Source of the DNA: Alphaproteobacteria bacterium
Lineage (GTDB): Bacteria; Pseudomonadota; Alphaproteobacteria; MPNO01; UBA2964
Length of the DNA stretch: 64,000 nucleotides
Direction: 5' to 3'
Assembly: GCA_012103315.1 (NCBI GenBank)
Contig: WLWZ01000001.1
Span: 434,001-498,000 of the forward strand
Position 1 is the stretch's first letter. Each line of letters begins with the position of its first letter. Positions 7,195-15,385 of this stretch are shown here, in pieces. The translations under genes were made by a program, and so were the position numbers. The notes beneath the pieces are model-generated. The model did not search any database. It was given only the letters and a program-made list of their open reading frames with translations, and was not told the DNA's origin.

Positions 7195-8466
7195 ATGCCA
7201 GATACGCCTTTTATTGATGATGGCAGCAATTTGCCGCTCAGCGAGTTGCGCTGGCCGGATGATGACCTGACTCGTATTCCCGACTGGATTTATACCTCTG
7301 ACGAAGTATTTCAGCGCGAACGCGAACGCATTTTCTTTGGCGAGAGCTGGTGCTTTGTCGCGCTTGAAGCCGAGATCCCCGATCCCGGCAGTTTCAAACG
7401 CTCCTATGTTGGCGATGTGCCGGTGATTGTATCGCGCGACCAGGATGGCGAGGTGCATGTCTTTGAGAACCGTTGCGCCCATCGCGGTGTTGAGTTCTGT
7501 CGTGATCTACGGGGCAAGGCGGAGAATTTCACCTGCCCCTATCATCAATGGATGTATGACCTGTCGGGTAAATTGATGGCTGTGCCGTTCCGCCGCGGCG
7601 ATCGTGGCGAAGGCGGGATGCCCAAGGATTTTAAACTCGAAGATCACAATCCCAAGAAGCTCAACGTAACAATCCGCCATGGCGTGGTGTTTGCGTCGTT
7701 CTCGGAAACCGTTGAGTCGTTGGAGGATTATCTCGGGCCGGACAATCTCGAACAGTTCGATGTCGTGTTTAAAGGCCGCAAGCTCAAGATTCTCGGGTTT
7801 TACAAAAACCGACTGCAGGGCAACTGGAAGCTCTATCACGAAAATCTCAAAGACCCGTACCATGCGACCTTGTTGCATGTATATCTCGCGACTTTCCGAC
7901 TGATGGTCGCCGGGCAGAAATCAGCGATGATCTGTGATGAAAGCGGGCGGCATTCGACGATGGCCTCGGCCAAGGATGATGACATCGAGATCACTGAGGA
8001 AACCGCGAGCCAGATGAAGTCGGCGTTCCGCGAAGGCATGGAACTTAGCGATCCCGAATTCCTCAACTATGTGCAGGAGTTTGATAGCCCGTGGACGGTG
8101 ACCATGCAGATCATCTGGCCGAATCTGATTGTTCAGCGTGAGCTCAATACGCTGGGCATTCGTCATATCGTGCCACGCGGCCCGAATGCGCTGGATATGT
8201 ACTGGACGATGTTTGGCTATGACGATGATACGCCGGAAATGGATAAGCATCGGCTCAAGCAGGCCAATCTGATGGGACCGAGCGGGTATCTTGGTGTCGA
8301 TGACAATGAAGCGATCAAGTTCCTGCAGGATGGGTTCAAACATTCTCAGGACGGCGAGGGGATTGTGAAGCTTGAGCCGGAAAAGGAAGGCAGCACCCAG
8401 ACGCTGATCTCCGAGGCCTCAGTACGGGCGCTTTATCGTCACTATCGTGAAGTGATGGATATTTAA
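7195..8466 (+). CDS. Rieske non-heme iron oxygenase, large (alpha) subunit
   Basis: About 423 residues. The N-terminal Rieske domain carries C-x-H in NRCAHRGVEFC and C-x2-H in FTCPYHQWMYD, which bind the 2Fe-2S cluster. The C-terminal domain has the mononuclear iron motif NLKDPYHATLLH with the bridging Asp, and a later acidic ligand is likely near FLQDGFKH. The stretch LMVAGQKSAMICDESGRHS resembles large subunits acting on benzoate, anthranilate, terephthalate or salicylate. The start at ATG 7195 has GAGG about 9 nt upstream; the GTG at 7177 lies before it. The small subunit follows directly, but no ferredoxin or reductase gene lies nearby, so electron transfer must come from elsewhere. The substrate is unknown. 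Confidence 0.85.
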   Translation: MPDTPFIDDGSNLPLSELRWPDDDLTRIPDWIYTSDEVFQRERERIFFGESWCFVALEAEIPDPGSFKRSYVGDVPVIVSRDQDGEVHVFENRCAHRGVEFCRDLRGKAENFTCPYHQWMYDLSGKLMAVPFRRGDRGEGGMPKDFKLEDHNPKKLNVTIRHGVVFASFSETVESLEDYLGPDNLEQFDVVFKGRKLKILGFYKNRLQGNWKLYHENLKDPYHATLLHVYLATFRLMVAGQKSAMICDESGRHSTMASAKDDDIEITEETASQMKSAFREGMELSDPEFLNYVQEFDSPWTVTMQIIWPNLIVQRELNTLGIRHIVPRGPNALDMYWTMFGYDDDTPEMDKHRLKQANLMGPSGYLGVDDNEAIKFLQDGFKHSQDGEGIVKLEPEKEGSTQTLISEASVRALYRHYREVMDI

Positions 8467-8467
8467 G

Positions 8468-8983
8468 ATGGCGACTAACCAACAGAGGGACACCAACCTG
8501 TCCCCAGATGAGGCCCGCGCGCTACGTTTTGATGTTGAAGAGTTTAACACCGAATATGCCCGTATTCTCGATGCGCAGGATATCGACGCGTGGCCGGATT
8601 TCTTCACCACTGACGGATTTTACCGAATTACCGGGCGCGAGAATTATGACGCCGGGCTAACCATTGGTCTGGTCTGGTGTGATGGCCGCCCAATGATGCA
8701 AGATCGCGCCGCGGCGGTGAAAACTACCATGGTGCATGCGCCGCGCTATCTCCGGCATTACAATAGCAACGTCCGGGTCACCGGTGTCGATGGCGATGGC
8801 ACGATCCATTCGGAATCCAACTATCTGGTCGTCGAGACCCTGATGGAGGAAGAAACCCGTATCTTTCAGGCTGGGCTTTATATCGATCAATTTGTCCGCG
8901 AAGACGGCGGGATGCTGCTCAAATCTCGCGACTGCATCTATGACAGCCTGCTGATCCCCAACGATATGGTCTATCCGGTTTGA
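8468..8983 (+). CDS. Rieske oxygenase, small (beta) subunit
   Basis: 171 residues of the NTF2-like ring-hydroxylating dioxygenase beta family: FDVEEFNTEYARILDAQD near the start, WPDFFTTDGFYRI, and RAAAVKTTMVHAPRYLRHYNSN variant in the middle. It packs against the alpha subunit to form an a3b3 hexamer and is mainly structural. The ATG lies 1 nt after the alpha-subunit stop, so translation is coupled. The length is normal for the family. Confidence 0.85.
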   Translation: MATNQQRDTNLSPDEARALRFDVEEFNTEYARILDAQDIDAWPDFFTTDGFYRITGRENYDAGLTIGLVWCDGRPMMQDRAAAVKTTMVHAPRYLRHYNSNVRVTGVDGDGTIHSESNYLVVETLMEEETRIFQAGLYIDQFVREDGGMLLKSRDCIYDSLLIPNDMVYPV

Positions 8984-8995
8984 TGGACGCTGCTT

Positions 8996-9739
8996 ATGGA
9001 GCTTAGCGTATCCGACCTGGTGGCTGTGGCGGCGATTTATGTCCTGGCTGGCTCCGTAAAGGGGGCGATAGGGCTTGGCCTGCCGACAGTGAGTATGGGT
9101 TTGCTGGGTATTTGGCTTCCGGTTGAAGAGGCCGCGGCGATCCTCGTGCTTCCGGCCATTCTGACAAATATCTGGCAATCATTTGCCGGTGGTGCGTTGA
9201 TGTCACTGCTGTCTCGATTGTGGCCAATGTTGATATGCCTCGTCCTTGGGACGCTCCTTACCGCTGGTATTATGACTAGTGGCAATACCGCGCTGACGGG
9301 AGCATTTCTTGGCACGATCCTGGTTGTCTATGCGGGGCTTGTCCTTGCAGGGTACCGGTTCACGGTGTCGCGGCGGGCAGAACCGGCGCTGGGTCCGGCG
9401 GCCGGGTTAACCACTGGGCTTATATCCGGTGCCACAGGCATATTCGTCGTTCCAGTGGCGCCGTATCTTGAGGCGCTGAATTTAGGGAAGGATGGTCTGG
9501 TGCAGGCCATCGGTCTGACGGCGCTCGTCGCGACCGCCGCCCTCGCGCTAGGGCTGGGCATCAATGGCAGCCTGGAGGTAGAGGTCGTAATACCCGGTTC
9601 TATTGCAGTGGTTGCAGCATTTACCGGTATGTTTGTTGGACAGAGATTACGCGCTAAATTGTCGGTTGATCTGTTCCGTCGATGGGTTCTGATCGGGCTG
9701 ATCTCGCTCGGGATCGCCATGATCTTCCGGGCTCTTTAA
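8996..9739 (+). CDS. TauE/SafE family membrane transporter
   Basis: 247 residues, nearly all hydrophobic, with about eight membrane helices. The N-terminus AGSVKGAIGLGLPTVSMGLLG is the conserved first TauE/SafE signature, and LTTGLISGATGIFVVPVAPYL is the second half-repeat. Members export sulfite, sulfoacetate or related organosulfonates, or import carboxylates. It follows the Rieske small subunit by 12 bp, so it is probably the third gene of that operon. That is consistent with moving a substrate or a released anion such as sulfite, but this is inference. Confidence 0.8.
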   Translation: MELSVSDLVAVAAIYVLAGSVKGAIGLGLPTVSMGLLGIWLPVEEAAAILVLPAILTNIWQSFAGGALMSLLSRLWPMLICLVLGTLLTAGIMTSGNTALTGAFLGTILVVYAGLVLAGYRFTVSRRAEPALGPAAGLTTGLISGATGIFVVPVAPYLEALNLGKDGLVQAIGLTALVATAALALGLGINGSLEVEVVIPGSIAVVAAFTGMFVGQRLRAKLSVDLFRRWVLIGLISLGIAMIFRAL

Positions 9740-9745
9740 ATCCTG

Positions 9746-9841
9746 TCACCAGTACCAGCGGATATGGGCAATAGCGACGAGGACAGCGAGCGCCAAAACG
9801 ATGAACGGCAGGTAAGGAAGTAGGAATTTGAATAAGTGCAT
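9746..9841 (-). CDS. 31-residue membrane microprotein coupled to TauE-like gene
   Basis: A 32-codon ORF beginning MHLFKFLLPYLP, followed by a single hydrophobic helix (FIVLALAVLVAIA) and ending HIRWYW. It starts 8 nt after the stop of the leftward TauE/SafE-like gene (9850-10941), and the sequence between, GAGGGACAGA, supplies a good Shine-Dalgarno overlapping that stop codon. The positive-inside pattern suggests one membrane span. It is too short for a family to be named; it could be a subunit or stabiliser of the neighbouring transporter. It also converges with the stop of the other TauE gene (9739). Confidence 0.55.
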   Translation of the reverse strand: MHLFKFLLPYLPFIVLALAVLVAIAHIRWYW

Positions 9842-9849
9842 TCTGTCCC

Positions 9850-10941
9850 TCACAGCTTAAACGGTAGATCGACGAAAAACCCGAGCACGTAGAGACTGCC
9901 TGCCAGGCCGGTGATGCCACCGAGCATCAGCTTCAGCAGATGTTCGGGCACAAACCGTTGGGTCTTGGCCGCACACCAGGCGCCTAAAATACCACCAGTG
10001 GCGGCGAAGAATCCCCAGGCCCATTCCGGTGCGATCATCGTTGTCGTGAAGGCGGGGATGATGACCGAATAGGTAAACAGCCCGACGGCAGACAGAACGA
10101 TGACATAGGGGATCGTCGCAGCGACCAGTACATACATTGGTAGTCGGTACAGAGCAGAGAAAATCGGCACTAATAGAAACCCGCCACCAACACCCAAGGC
10201 AGCGGAAACAATACCGACCAGCAGCCCGGTAACCGTGAGGGTAAGTTGTGAAATGCGCCACTGTTCCCCCCAATACTCGACGGTGAAATGGCCATTGCCG
10301 CGCTCGATAGTCTTGATTGGTTCACCGGCGGGAATACCGGACGGGGCTAATCCTTTCGCACGTTGGGCTTCCGCTTCTTTGTGGAAACGCGCTTCAATAC
10401 CAGTACCGGTTTTACGGGAACGATAGCCGCGGACGGCGGCGACGGTGAGATGAGCTCCGGCAGCGACCAAAGCCAATCCGACGACAAAGGTGAAGGGCTC
10501 GGTCTCAGATAAAATGGTGATGCGAATAAACGGACCTATGAGACCACCGGCGATACCACCGAGACAGACCCATTTAGCGAGATCGAGATTGTGTTGCCGA
10601 TTGCGGCGAAACCCGAACAACGCGCCAAACGGATTAAGAAAGGTCAGCAGTTGCGTTGTCGGCGTAACACTGGGTGTCGAAAATTGTAGGATGGTCATCG
10701 TATAGGGTAGGGCGAAAATCCCAGCTGCCTCGCCGACCACGGCCATTGTGTAGCCCGCCCAAAATCCCAGCCAGATCAAATGCCATATCGGCACTTTTAC
10801 ACCGGCGAGCGGAAAGGCGATGTCAGCCCCCGGCAAAAATCCGTGTTGCAGATAGGCGGCAGCAAACCCGGCTGACAATACCAGAGCGAGGAGCGGTACC
10901 TGCTCCGTAAGGAATTCCCGCAAAAGAGGTTTCTGGGTCAC
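9850..10941 (-). CDS. TauE/SafE family transporter, long form
   Basis: 363 residues. It has two sets of membrane helices (about eight in total) with the TauE/SafE signature GLLVGIVSAALGVGGGFLLVPI in the second half. A cytoplasmic loop of about 80 residues rich in charge (near residues 165-235: RSRKTGTGIEARFHKEAEAQ) separates the halves; this loop is longer than in the short family members. The translation start is a GTG with only a weak upstream binding site. A 31-residue membrane protein follows 8 nt downstream. A substrate such as sulfite or an organic acid is plausible but not shown. Confidence 0.75.
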   Translation of the reverse strand: MTQKPLLREFLTEQVPLLALVLSAGFAAAYLQHGFLPGADIAFPLAGVKVPIWHLIWLGFWAGYTMAVVGEAAGIFALPYTMTILQFSTPSVTPTTQLLTFLNPFGALFGFRRNRQHNLDLAKWVCLGGIAGGLIGPFIRITILSETEPFTFVVGLALVAAGAHLTVAAVRGYRSRKTGTGIEARFHKEAEAQRAKGLAPSGIPAGEPIKTIERGNGHFTVEYWGEQWRISQLTLTVTGLLVGIVSAALGVGGGFLLVPIFSALYRLPMYVLVAATIPYVIVLSAVGLFTYSVIIPAFTTTMIAPEWAWGFFAATGGILGAWCAAKTQRFVPEHLLKLMLGGITGLAGSLYVLGFFVDLPFKL

Positions 10942-11023
10942 GCGTTAATCTATCTGGTCGGGTGAAGGGGGCACGAATGCGCCGTTCAATTTTTTTAGTA
11001 ACAAGGGTTAGCCTTGGAAAAAG

Positions 11024-11055
11024 TATCGATGGCGGCAATTCTGCCGCCATCGATA
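11024..11055 (-). terminator. Strong intrinsic terminator for the leftward ABC/amidohydrolase operon
   Basis: A perfect 14-bp stem (TATCGATGGCGGCA facing TGCCGCCATCGATA) with a 4-nt loop. On the minus strand it is followed by CTTTTTCC. It lies about 100 bp beyond the stop of the substrate-binding protein gene and before the next leftward gene. Confidence 0.7.
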
Positions 11056-11084
11056 TACGTTGTATCGAATTTAATAAGACCGTC

Positions 11085-11139
11085 AGGTCTCAGCGGAACA
11101 TCGGTGTATAAGGTGTACACCCTGTATCCCCTGAGACCT
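11085..11139. repeat. Nested inverted repeat downstream of the substrate-binding protein gene
   Basis: Nine-bp arms AGGTCTCAG and CTGAGACCT enclose 37 bp, which contain a second palindrome GGTGTACACC. It lies in the 3-prime untranslated region between the gene stop and the strong terminator. It may be an RNA-stabilising fold or a protein-binding site. Confidence 0.5.
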
Positions 11140-11152
11140 TAAAGTCCCTTGA

Positions 11153-12127
11153 TCACTTTAAATCGACTCTGTCGGCACCGAGTTCTTTAAGAAACTCGCC
11201 GCGAAGGAATGGACGATAAAGAGCCTTGGTAGATTTAACGCCTTTGATCGAACCACGAGCGGCGATCCATTTACCTTCGCGAACCATAAGTTCGAGCAGG
11301 TCATTATCAAGCACCATGCGGTGACGATAACTGGACCAGGCAGATTTGATGTACGCTTTTTTGTACTTGCCTTTGGCAACACGATCGACGGCAGCCTGAC
11401 TGTCTGCTGGATCACTTTTGACCAGCTTTTCTCCTTCCATCAGAGCAGCGAGGACAGAGCGTACCGTATTCGGGTTTTTATCAAGCATTTCGGCTGTACC
11501 GACAAAGACGAACCGGGTCTTGTAATTGTTGATCCGAAATTCGCGATAGCGTTTTCCCAAAGATCGTTTGGCACCGCCATAGAATGACGGGAACATGGTC
11601 GCCGCATCGACGTCACCACGAACTAGCGCCGGCACGATATCGGGTGGCCGGACATTAACGATTGTGGCTTTGATACCGGCCTTCTTCAGTAATTCGTCCA
11701 GCATAAAATGGACATTTGTGCCGATGGTCGTCCCGATCTTTTGTCCGGCAAGGCTTTTGATCGATGTCAGGTTGATCTTGTCATTGGAATTAACCCGTCC
11801 CGCCTGATATTGAGACATTTCGGCAAGAACACCAAATTTAAGACCACGCATGGCACCGATGACGGCAGGAAATTCAGCCATAAGCGCAAAATCGAGCTGA
11901 CCGCCGATTAGCGCCTCAAACGCCGAGCGTCCCGTACGAAACGGCGTGACCTTTGCCGTAATCCCATGTTTTTTCCAAAGGTTTTTATCCATTGCCTGAG
12001 AAATCTGGGGAACGTCCAGGTAGGGGCCACCCCCTATCGTGATATTGGTTTTTTCCGCAGACGACGATGTCGCCCCGGAAATCGCAAGAACAACGCCTGC
12101 GATGGTTGATAAGGCTATTTTCTGCAT
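11153..12127 (-). CDS. ABC transporter periplasmic substrate-binding protein, SsuA/TauA/NMT1 type
   Basis: About 324 residues. The signal peptide MQKIALSTIAGVVLAIS ends near SSSAEKTN, and the mature type-2 periplasmic binding fold has ITIGGGPYLDVPQIS at its N-terminus, FALMAEFPAVIGAM and AGQKIGTTIGTNVHFMLDEL in the lobes, and RGDVDAATMFPSF. These match aliphatic sulfonate, nitrate or taurine and thiamine-precursor binding proteins. AGAGAGGAAG before ATG 12127 sets the start; an upstream in-frame ATG at 12157 would add residues ahead of the signal peptide and is less likely. It is the last gene of an operon with the ATPase, permease and amidohydrolase. Confidence 0.8.
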   Translation of the reverse strand: MQKIALSTIAGVVLAISGATSSSAEKTNITIGGGPYLDVPQISQAMDKNLWKKHGITAKVTPFRTGRSAFEALIGGQLDFALMAEFPAVIGAMRGLKFGVLAEMSQYQAGRVNSNDKINLTSIKSLAGQKIGTTIGTNVHFMLDELLKKAGIKATIVNVRPPDIVPALVRGDVDAATMFPSFYGGAKRSLGKRYREFRINNYKTRFVFVGTAEMLDKNPNTVRSVLAALMEGEKLVKSDPADSQAAVDRVAKGKYKKAYIKSAWSSYRHRMVLDNDLLELMVREGKWIAARGSIKGVKSTKALYRPFLRGEFLKELGADRVDLK

Positions 12128-12195
12128 ATTAAGACTCTTCCTCTCTTTCCATTTCAATCATTGACGTAGACTTTCCCTTCCTAGGCGGTCGTCAT

Positions 12196-12996
12196 TTAAC
12201 TTTCCGCGACCGTATGATGGCGTAACAGCTTCATTATTTTATTCCGGTTGGTCAGAAATTCTTCGGTCATTTCATCGACCTTCCTTGGTCTTGAGCTTGT
12301 TACCTCTAATGATTCAATAATGCGTCCGGGGCCGGTGGACATGATGTGTGCCCGATCGGACAACAACAAAGCTTCATCCACGTCATGCGTTACAAACAAA
12401 ACAGTTGTTCGGTGGAGATCCCAGACACCCAATAAAAGTTCGTGCATTGCGATACGGGTCTGCGCATCCAATGCTCCAAATGGTTCGTCCATAAGAAGGA
12501 CTTTTGGTTCAGATGCGAATGTCCGAGCCAATGCTACACGCTGTTTCATGCCACCCGACAATTGACCAGGATAGGTCGAGGCGCGGTCCTCCAGACCAAC
12601 CTCGCGCAGAGCAGCCAAGGCTCGCTCCCGGCGTTCAGCACGTGGCAATTGCAGGCGCTTTAAGGCGAACTCCACATTGCCGATAGCCGTAAACCAGGGA
12701 AACAGTGCGTATTGCTGGAACACAACGCCAACCTCTGGATTGATGCCAGAGACTGGTTCGTTGTCGATTTTAATTTGGCCACCTGAGATCGGTACGAATC
12801 CTGCGACCGCATTCAGGATCGTTGATTTTCCACAGCCTGATGGCCCGATCAGGGCAGTAAAGGACCCAGCCTCAAGGACGATATCAACATCACTGACTGC
12901 TTCCAGTGTATCGCCGCCCGGCAATTCAAACGAAATCGCCAGATTTTCTATATCGACACGGCCTGAGGGGGCAGCACTGTCTGTTCGATTATCCAT
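12196..12996 (-). CDS. ABC transporter ATPase, SsuB/TauB type
   Basis: About 266 residues. Walker A GPSGCGKST, Q-loop VFQQYALFPW, signature LSGGMKQRVALARTFA, Walker B VLLMDEPFGALD and the switch His in VLFVTHDVDEALLLSDR are all present. It energises import together with the permease encoded directly upstream. Its ATG at 12996 lies 4 nt after the permease stop, which implies coupling; the longer frame from 13044 overlaps the permease and is unlikely. Confidence 0.88.
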   Translation of the reverse strand: MDNRTDSAAPSGRVDIENLAISFELPGGDTLEAVSDVDIVLEAGSFTALIGPSGCGKSTILNAVAGFVPISGGQIKIDNEPVSGINPEVGVVFQQYALFPWFTAIGNVEFALKRLQLPRAERRERALAALREVGLEDRASTYPGQLSGGMKQRVALARTFASEPKVLLMDEPFGALDAQTRIAMHELLLGVWDLHRTTVLFVTHDVDEALLLSDRAHIMSTGPGRIIESLEVTSSRPRKVDEMTEEFLTNRNKIMKLLRHHTVAES

Positions 12997-13000
12997 TTGT

Positions 13001-13759
13001 CTACAACTGTTCCCAATGCACCAATTTGTTGCCGACATAGACAAAGAATTGGTCTAGCAGGGCACCCAAAATTCCAAGCTCTATCAACCCAACGAACATT
13101 CGGTCGGTTCGAATGTAATCTCGCGCGTCCTGAAGTCTAAAGCCGATACCGGCGGAGGCCCCTGAAAGTTCAGCGGCGACCAAAGACAGAAAAGCAAGTG
13201 CAGCCCCTAAACGCAGGCCAACAACGATGTGCGGCGCAGCGGCGGGAATAATTACTTCAAAGAACTCGCGTAATCGGCTGGCACCCAAGGAGCGTGCGGC
13301 GCGGATATAGGTTTGTGCGACGTGCGCTGTGCCGTGATGCGTATTCAGCCAAACTGCAAGGAAGACCGTATAAGCGATGACAAAATACTTTGATCCTTCG
13401 CCAATACCAAACCAGACAATGGCGATGGGGACCAAGGCGATAGCGGGAATCGGCCGAAGCAGGTTGAGAAACGGGCCCAAAGCTATAGCGAAAAAACGAG
13501 TGCGCGCTGTAAGGATCCCCACTGAGATGCCAAGAATGGCACCGATTACAAATCCAATAGAGGCCCGCGCGAGAGAAATCCCAAGGTCGCTGATAAGAAT
13601 ACCATCTTCATAAAGCTCCTTGGCTGCGATAAGGACAGTATACGGCGTTGGGAACAGCAGCGGATTGATTAACCCCGATATGGCGACAGCCCACCAAACG
13701 ACGACAACACCAGTCAACGATGCCGCTACCTTTAAAAGTTGGTTGAGTTGATTTGTCAT
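13001..13759 (-). CDS. ABC transporter permease, SsuC/TauC type
   Basis: 252 residues with six predicted membrane helices. The EAA loop of binding-protein-dependent permeases appears as ARSLGASRLREFFEVIIPAAA near residues 155-175, the site that contacts the ATPase. AAGGA lies about 10 nt before the ATG. It forms an operon with the amidohydrolase upstream (gap about 40 bp), the ATPase and the binding protein. Confidence 0.87.
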   Translation of the reverse strand: MTNQLNQLLKVAASLTGVVVVWWAVAISGLINPLLFPTPYTVLIAAKELYEDGILISDLGISLARASIGFVIGAILGISVGILTARTRFFAIALGPFLNLLRPIPAIALVPIAIVWFGIGEGSKYFVIAYTVFLAVWLNTHHGTAHVAQTYIRAARSLGASRLREFFEVIIPAAAPHIVVGLRLGAALAFLSLVAAELSGASAGIGFRLQDARDYIRTDRMFVGLIELGILGALLDQFFVYVGNKLVHWEQL

Positions 13760-13798
13760 TGTCAGTCGTCCTTGATCCTGGTCATGTCGACGTAAGAC

Positions 13799-15238
13799 CT
13801 ACCTTCTGCTGTTTTCTCGATGTTCGCTGGCCGGGCCATGACGCCGAACAATGGGCGCATTGTTGACCGTTTCAATGGCTTTGGGTAACTCGTCCTGTAT
13901 GAATTTATCCTGGTCCCATCCTGTGGCTCGCCCGTTCTCCATGACAACCTTGCCATCAACGACAACGGCTCCAATTTGATCCCGATTGTAGAGGCGAACG
14001 AGCTCCCATTCGAAGTCCCAGGACGGCAGGGTTTCGGGCCGCTGCTTATCCAATATGAGGAAATCAGCTCTCAAGCCTGTTTTGAGTTCACCCGTCACGC
14101 CGCCAAGTCCTGTAACGTCGGCACTGCCGCGAGTCGCTGCATCAATCCAGGTCCACGCCGCGCCGCTCGAAAAATCGGCAACAGACATGCCAGAGGCAGT
14201 TCTCTGACAGGCTTCAGCAGTTTCAAGCAATCTCAGCGCATCAAGACGCGTACTGTCACTTCCGATGCCAAACCGGACACCTCTCGCAGCAAAAGCGAGT
14301 GCAGGTGCAATATTGTCGCCTTTCCAAAGCGACGCCAACGGATTGTAACTGACGCCGGAACCGGTCTCACGTAGTAGCTCGATTTCGGAATCAGTTACCA
14401 GCGCGCAATGGTGATGCAGTGTGTGACGGCCGACGGCGCCGTTTTCGGCAAAATATTCCAACGGGCGCAAACCGTGGCGAACAACGCTCCAGTGAACTTC
14501 GACGTGGTGTTCGTTGGTATGGATTTGAAACAGGGCGCCGCGCGAAGCACAAAACTCTGACAGGGCACGCATCAAGTCCCCCGATGCTCCCTGCACGCCT
14601 GAAATGCAAAGCGACGGCGATATTCTTGAGTCCACTTCACATGCTTTCATGTGAGCTTCTGCGCGTTCAAGCGCGCCATCAATAAGGGCCGTTTTTTCGG
14701 CTGCCGATAGCGGTTCTGAATTTTCAACAAATTCGATTGACCCAGTACTCGATACGAGACGTATACCGATATCAACGGCGGCACGGTGGATAGCGTCGAT
14801 CTTGGCATTATCGGCGATTGTGAAATTGTTTATGGTCGTCAGTCCGCCGCGCAGTGCTTCAAGAAACATCCATTTCGCAGAGGCATACAGTGATTCCGTA
14901 TTGTGATGACTTTCCAGCGGAACCCAAATTCGACGCCATATTTGTGACGGCTCGCCACCAGTCAGGGTCTTGCCGAAGGCTTGCCCAACATGGGTGTGGG
15001 CATCAATGAAGCCTGGCACGATTGCGCAACCGGGCATCTCGACCGGAGACTCACCCGGATGAAGCTTCTCAAATTCTGAACGCGAGCCAACAAAATCGAA
15101 AATGCCATTTTTGATTTTGAGAATCTGGCCTGAGGCTGGTCCATCGGGAGTCAGCAAAGTCTCGGGTGCAAGAATAACCCGCGTGGCGTCAAACGCCTGA
15201 ACTGCACTGGATATCGAAGCTTTTCCCTCGAAACTCAT
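13799..15238 (-). CDS. Amidohydrolase, chlorohydrolase/deaminase type (TrzA/AtzA/SsnA-like)
   Basis: 479 residues of the metal-dependent amidohydrolase superfamily. The HxH metal motif is in PGFIDAHTHVGQAF near residue 80; IHTNEHHVEV and LHHHCALVT supply later His residues, and GSDSTRLDAL gives the conserved Asp after strand 8. The spacing fits the N-ethylammeline chlorohydrolase, guanine or S-adenosylhomocysteine deaminase branch, which attack C-N or C-Cl bonds on heterocycles. It is the first gene of the operon with the SsuABC-like importer and is divergent from a LysR regulator, so the imported compound is probably its substrate or a precursor. GGGGAT lies shortly before the ATG. Confidence 0.82.
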   Translation of the reverse strand: MSFEGKASISSAVQAFDATRVILAPETLLTPDGPASGQILKIKNGIFDFVGSRSEFEKLHPGESPVEMPGCAIVPGFIDAHTHVGQAFGKTLTGGEPSQIWRRIWVPLESHHNTESLYASAKWMFLEALRGGLTTINNFTIADNAKIDAIHRAAVDIGIRLVSSTGSIEFVENSEPLSAAEKTALIDGALERAEAHMKACEVDSRISPSLCISGVQGASGDLMRALSEFCASRGALFQIHTNEHHVEVHWSVVRHGLRPLEYFAENGAVGRHTLHHHCALVTDSEIELLRETGSGVSYNPLASLWKGDNIAPALAFAARGVRFGIGSDSTRLDALRLLETAEACQRTASGMSVADFSSGAAWTWIDAATRGSADVTGLGGVTGELKTGLRADFLILDKQRPETLPSWDFEWELVRLYNRDQIGAVVVDGKVVMENGRATGWDQDKFIQDELPKAIETVNNAPIVRRHGPASEHRENSRR

Positions 15239-15312
15239 TTGATCCCCATTTTGATCTTATTGCGCAAGTTGATCCTGCGTCTGTCTAACCAAACAAAGCG
15301 TACCCCATCGCT

Positions 15313-15332
15313 TTCTATAGTAAAGAATAGAA
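15313..15332. promoter_or_regulatory. Candidate LysR-type operator in the divergent promoter region
   Basis: An inverted repeat TTCTAT-N8-ATAGAA lies between the amidohydrolase start (15238) and the LysR start (15386). LysR-family regulators commonly bind such short dyads in shared intergenic regions. The flank is AT-rich. This is a sequence-pattern call only. Confidence 0.35.
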
Positions 15333-15385
15333 TTATTTTGTAAGTGTATAGCTTTCTTCTATGGGATGATTTTAAGACGTATGCT

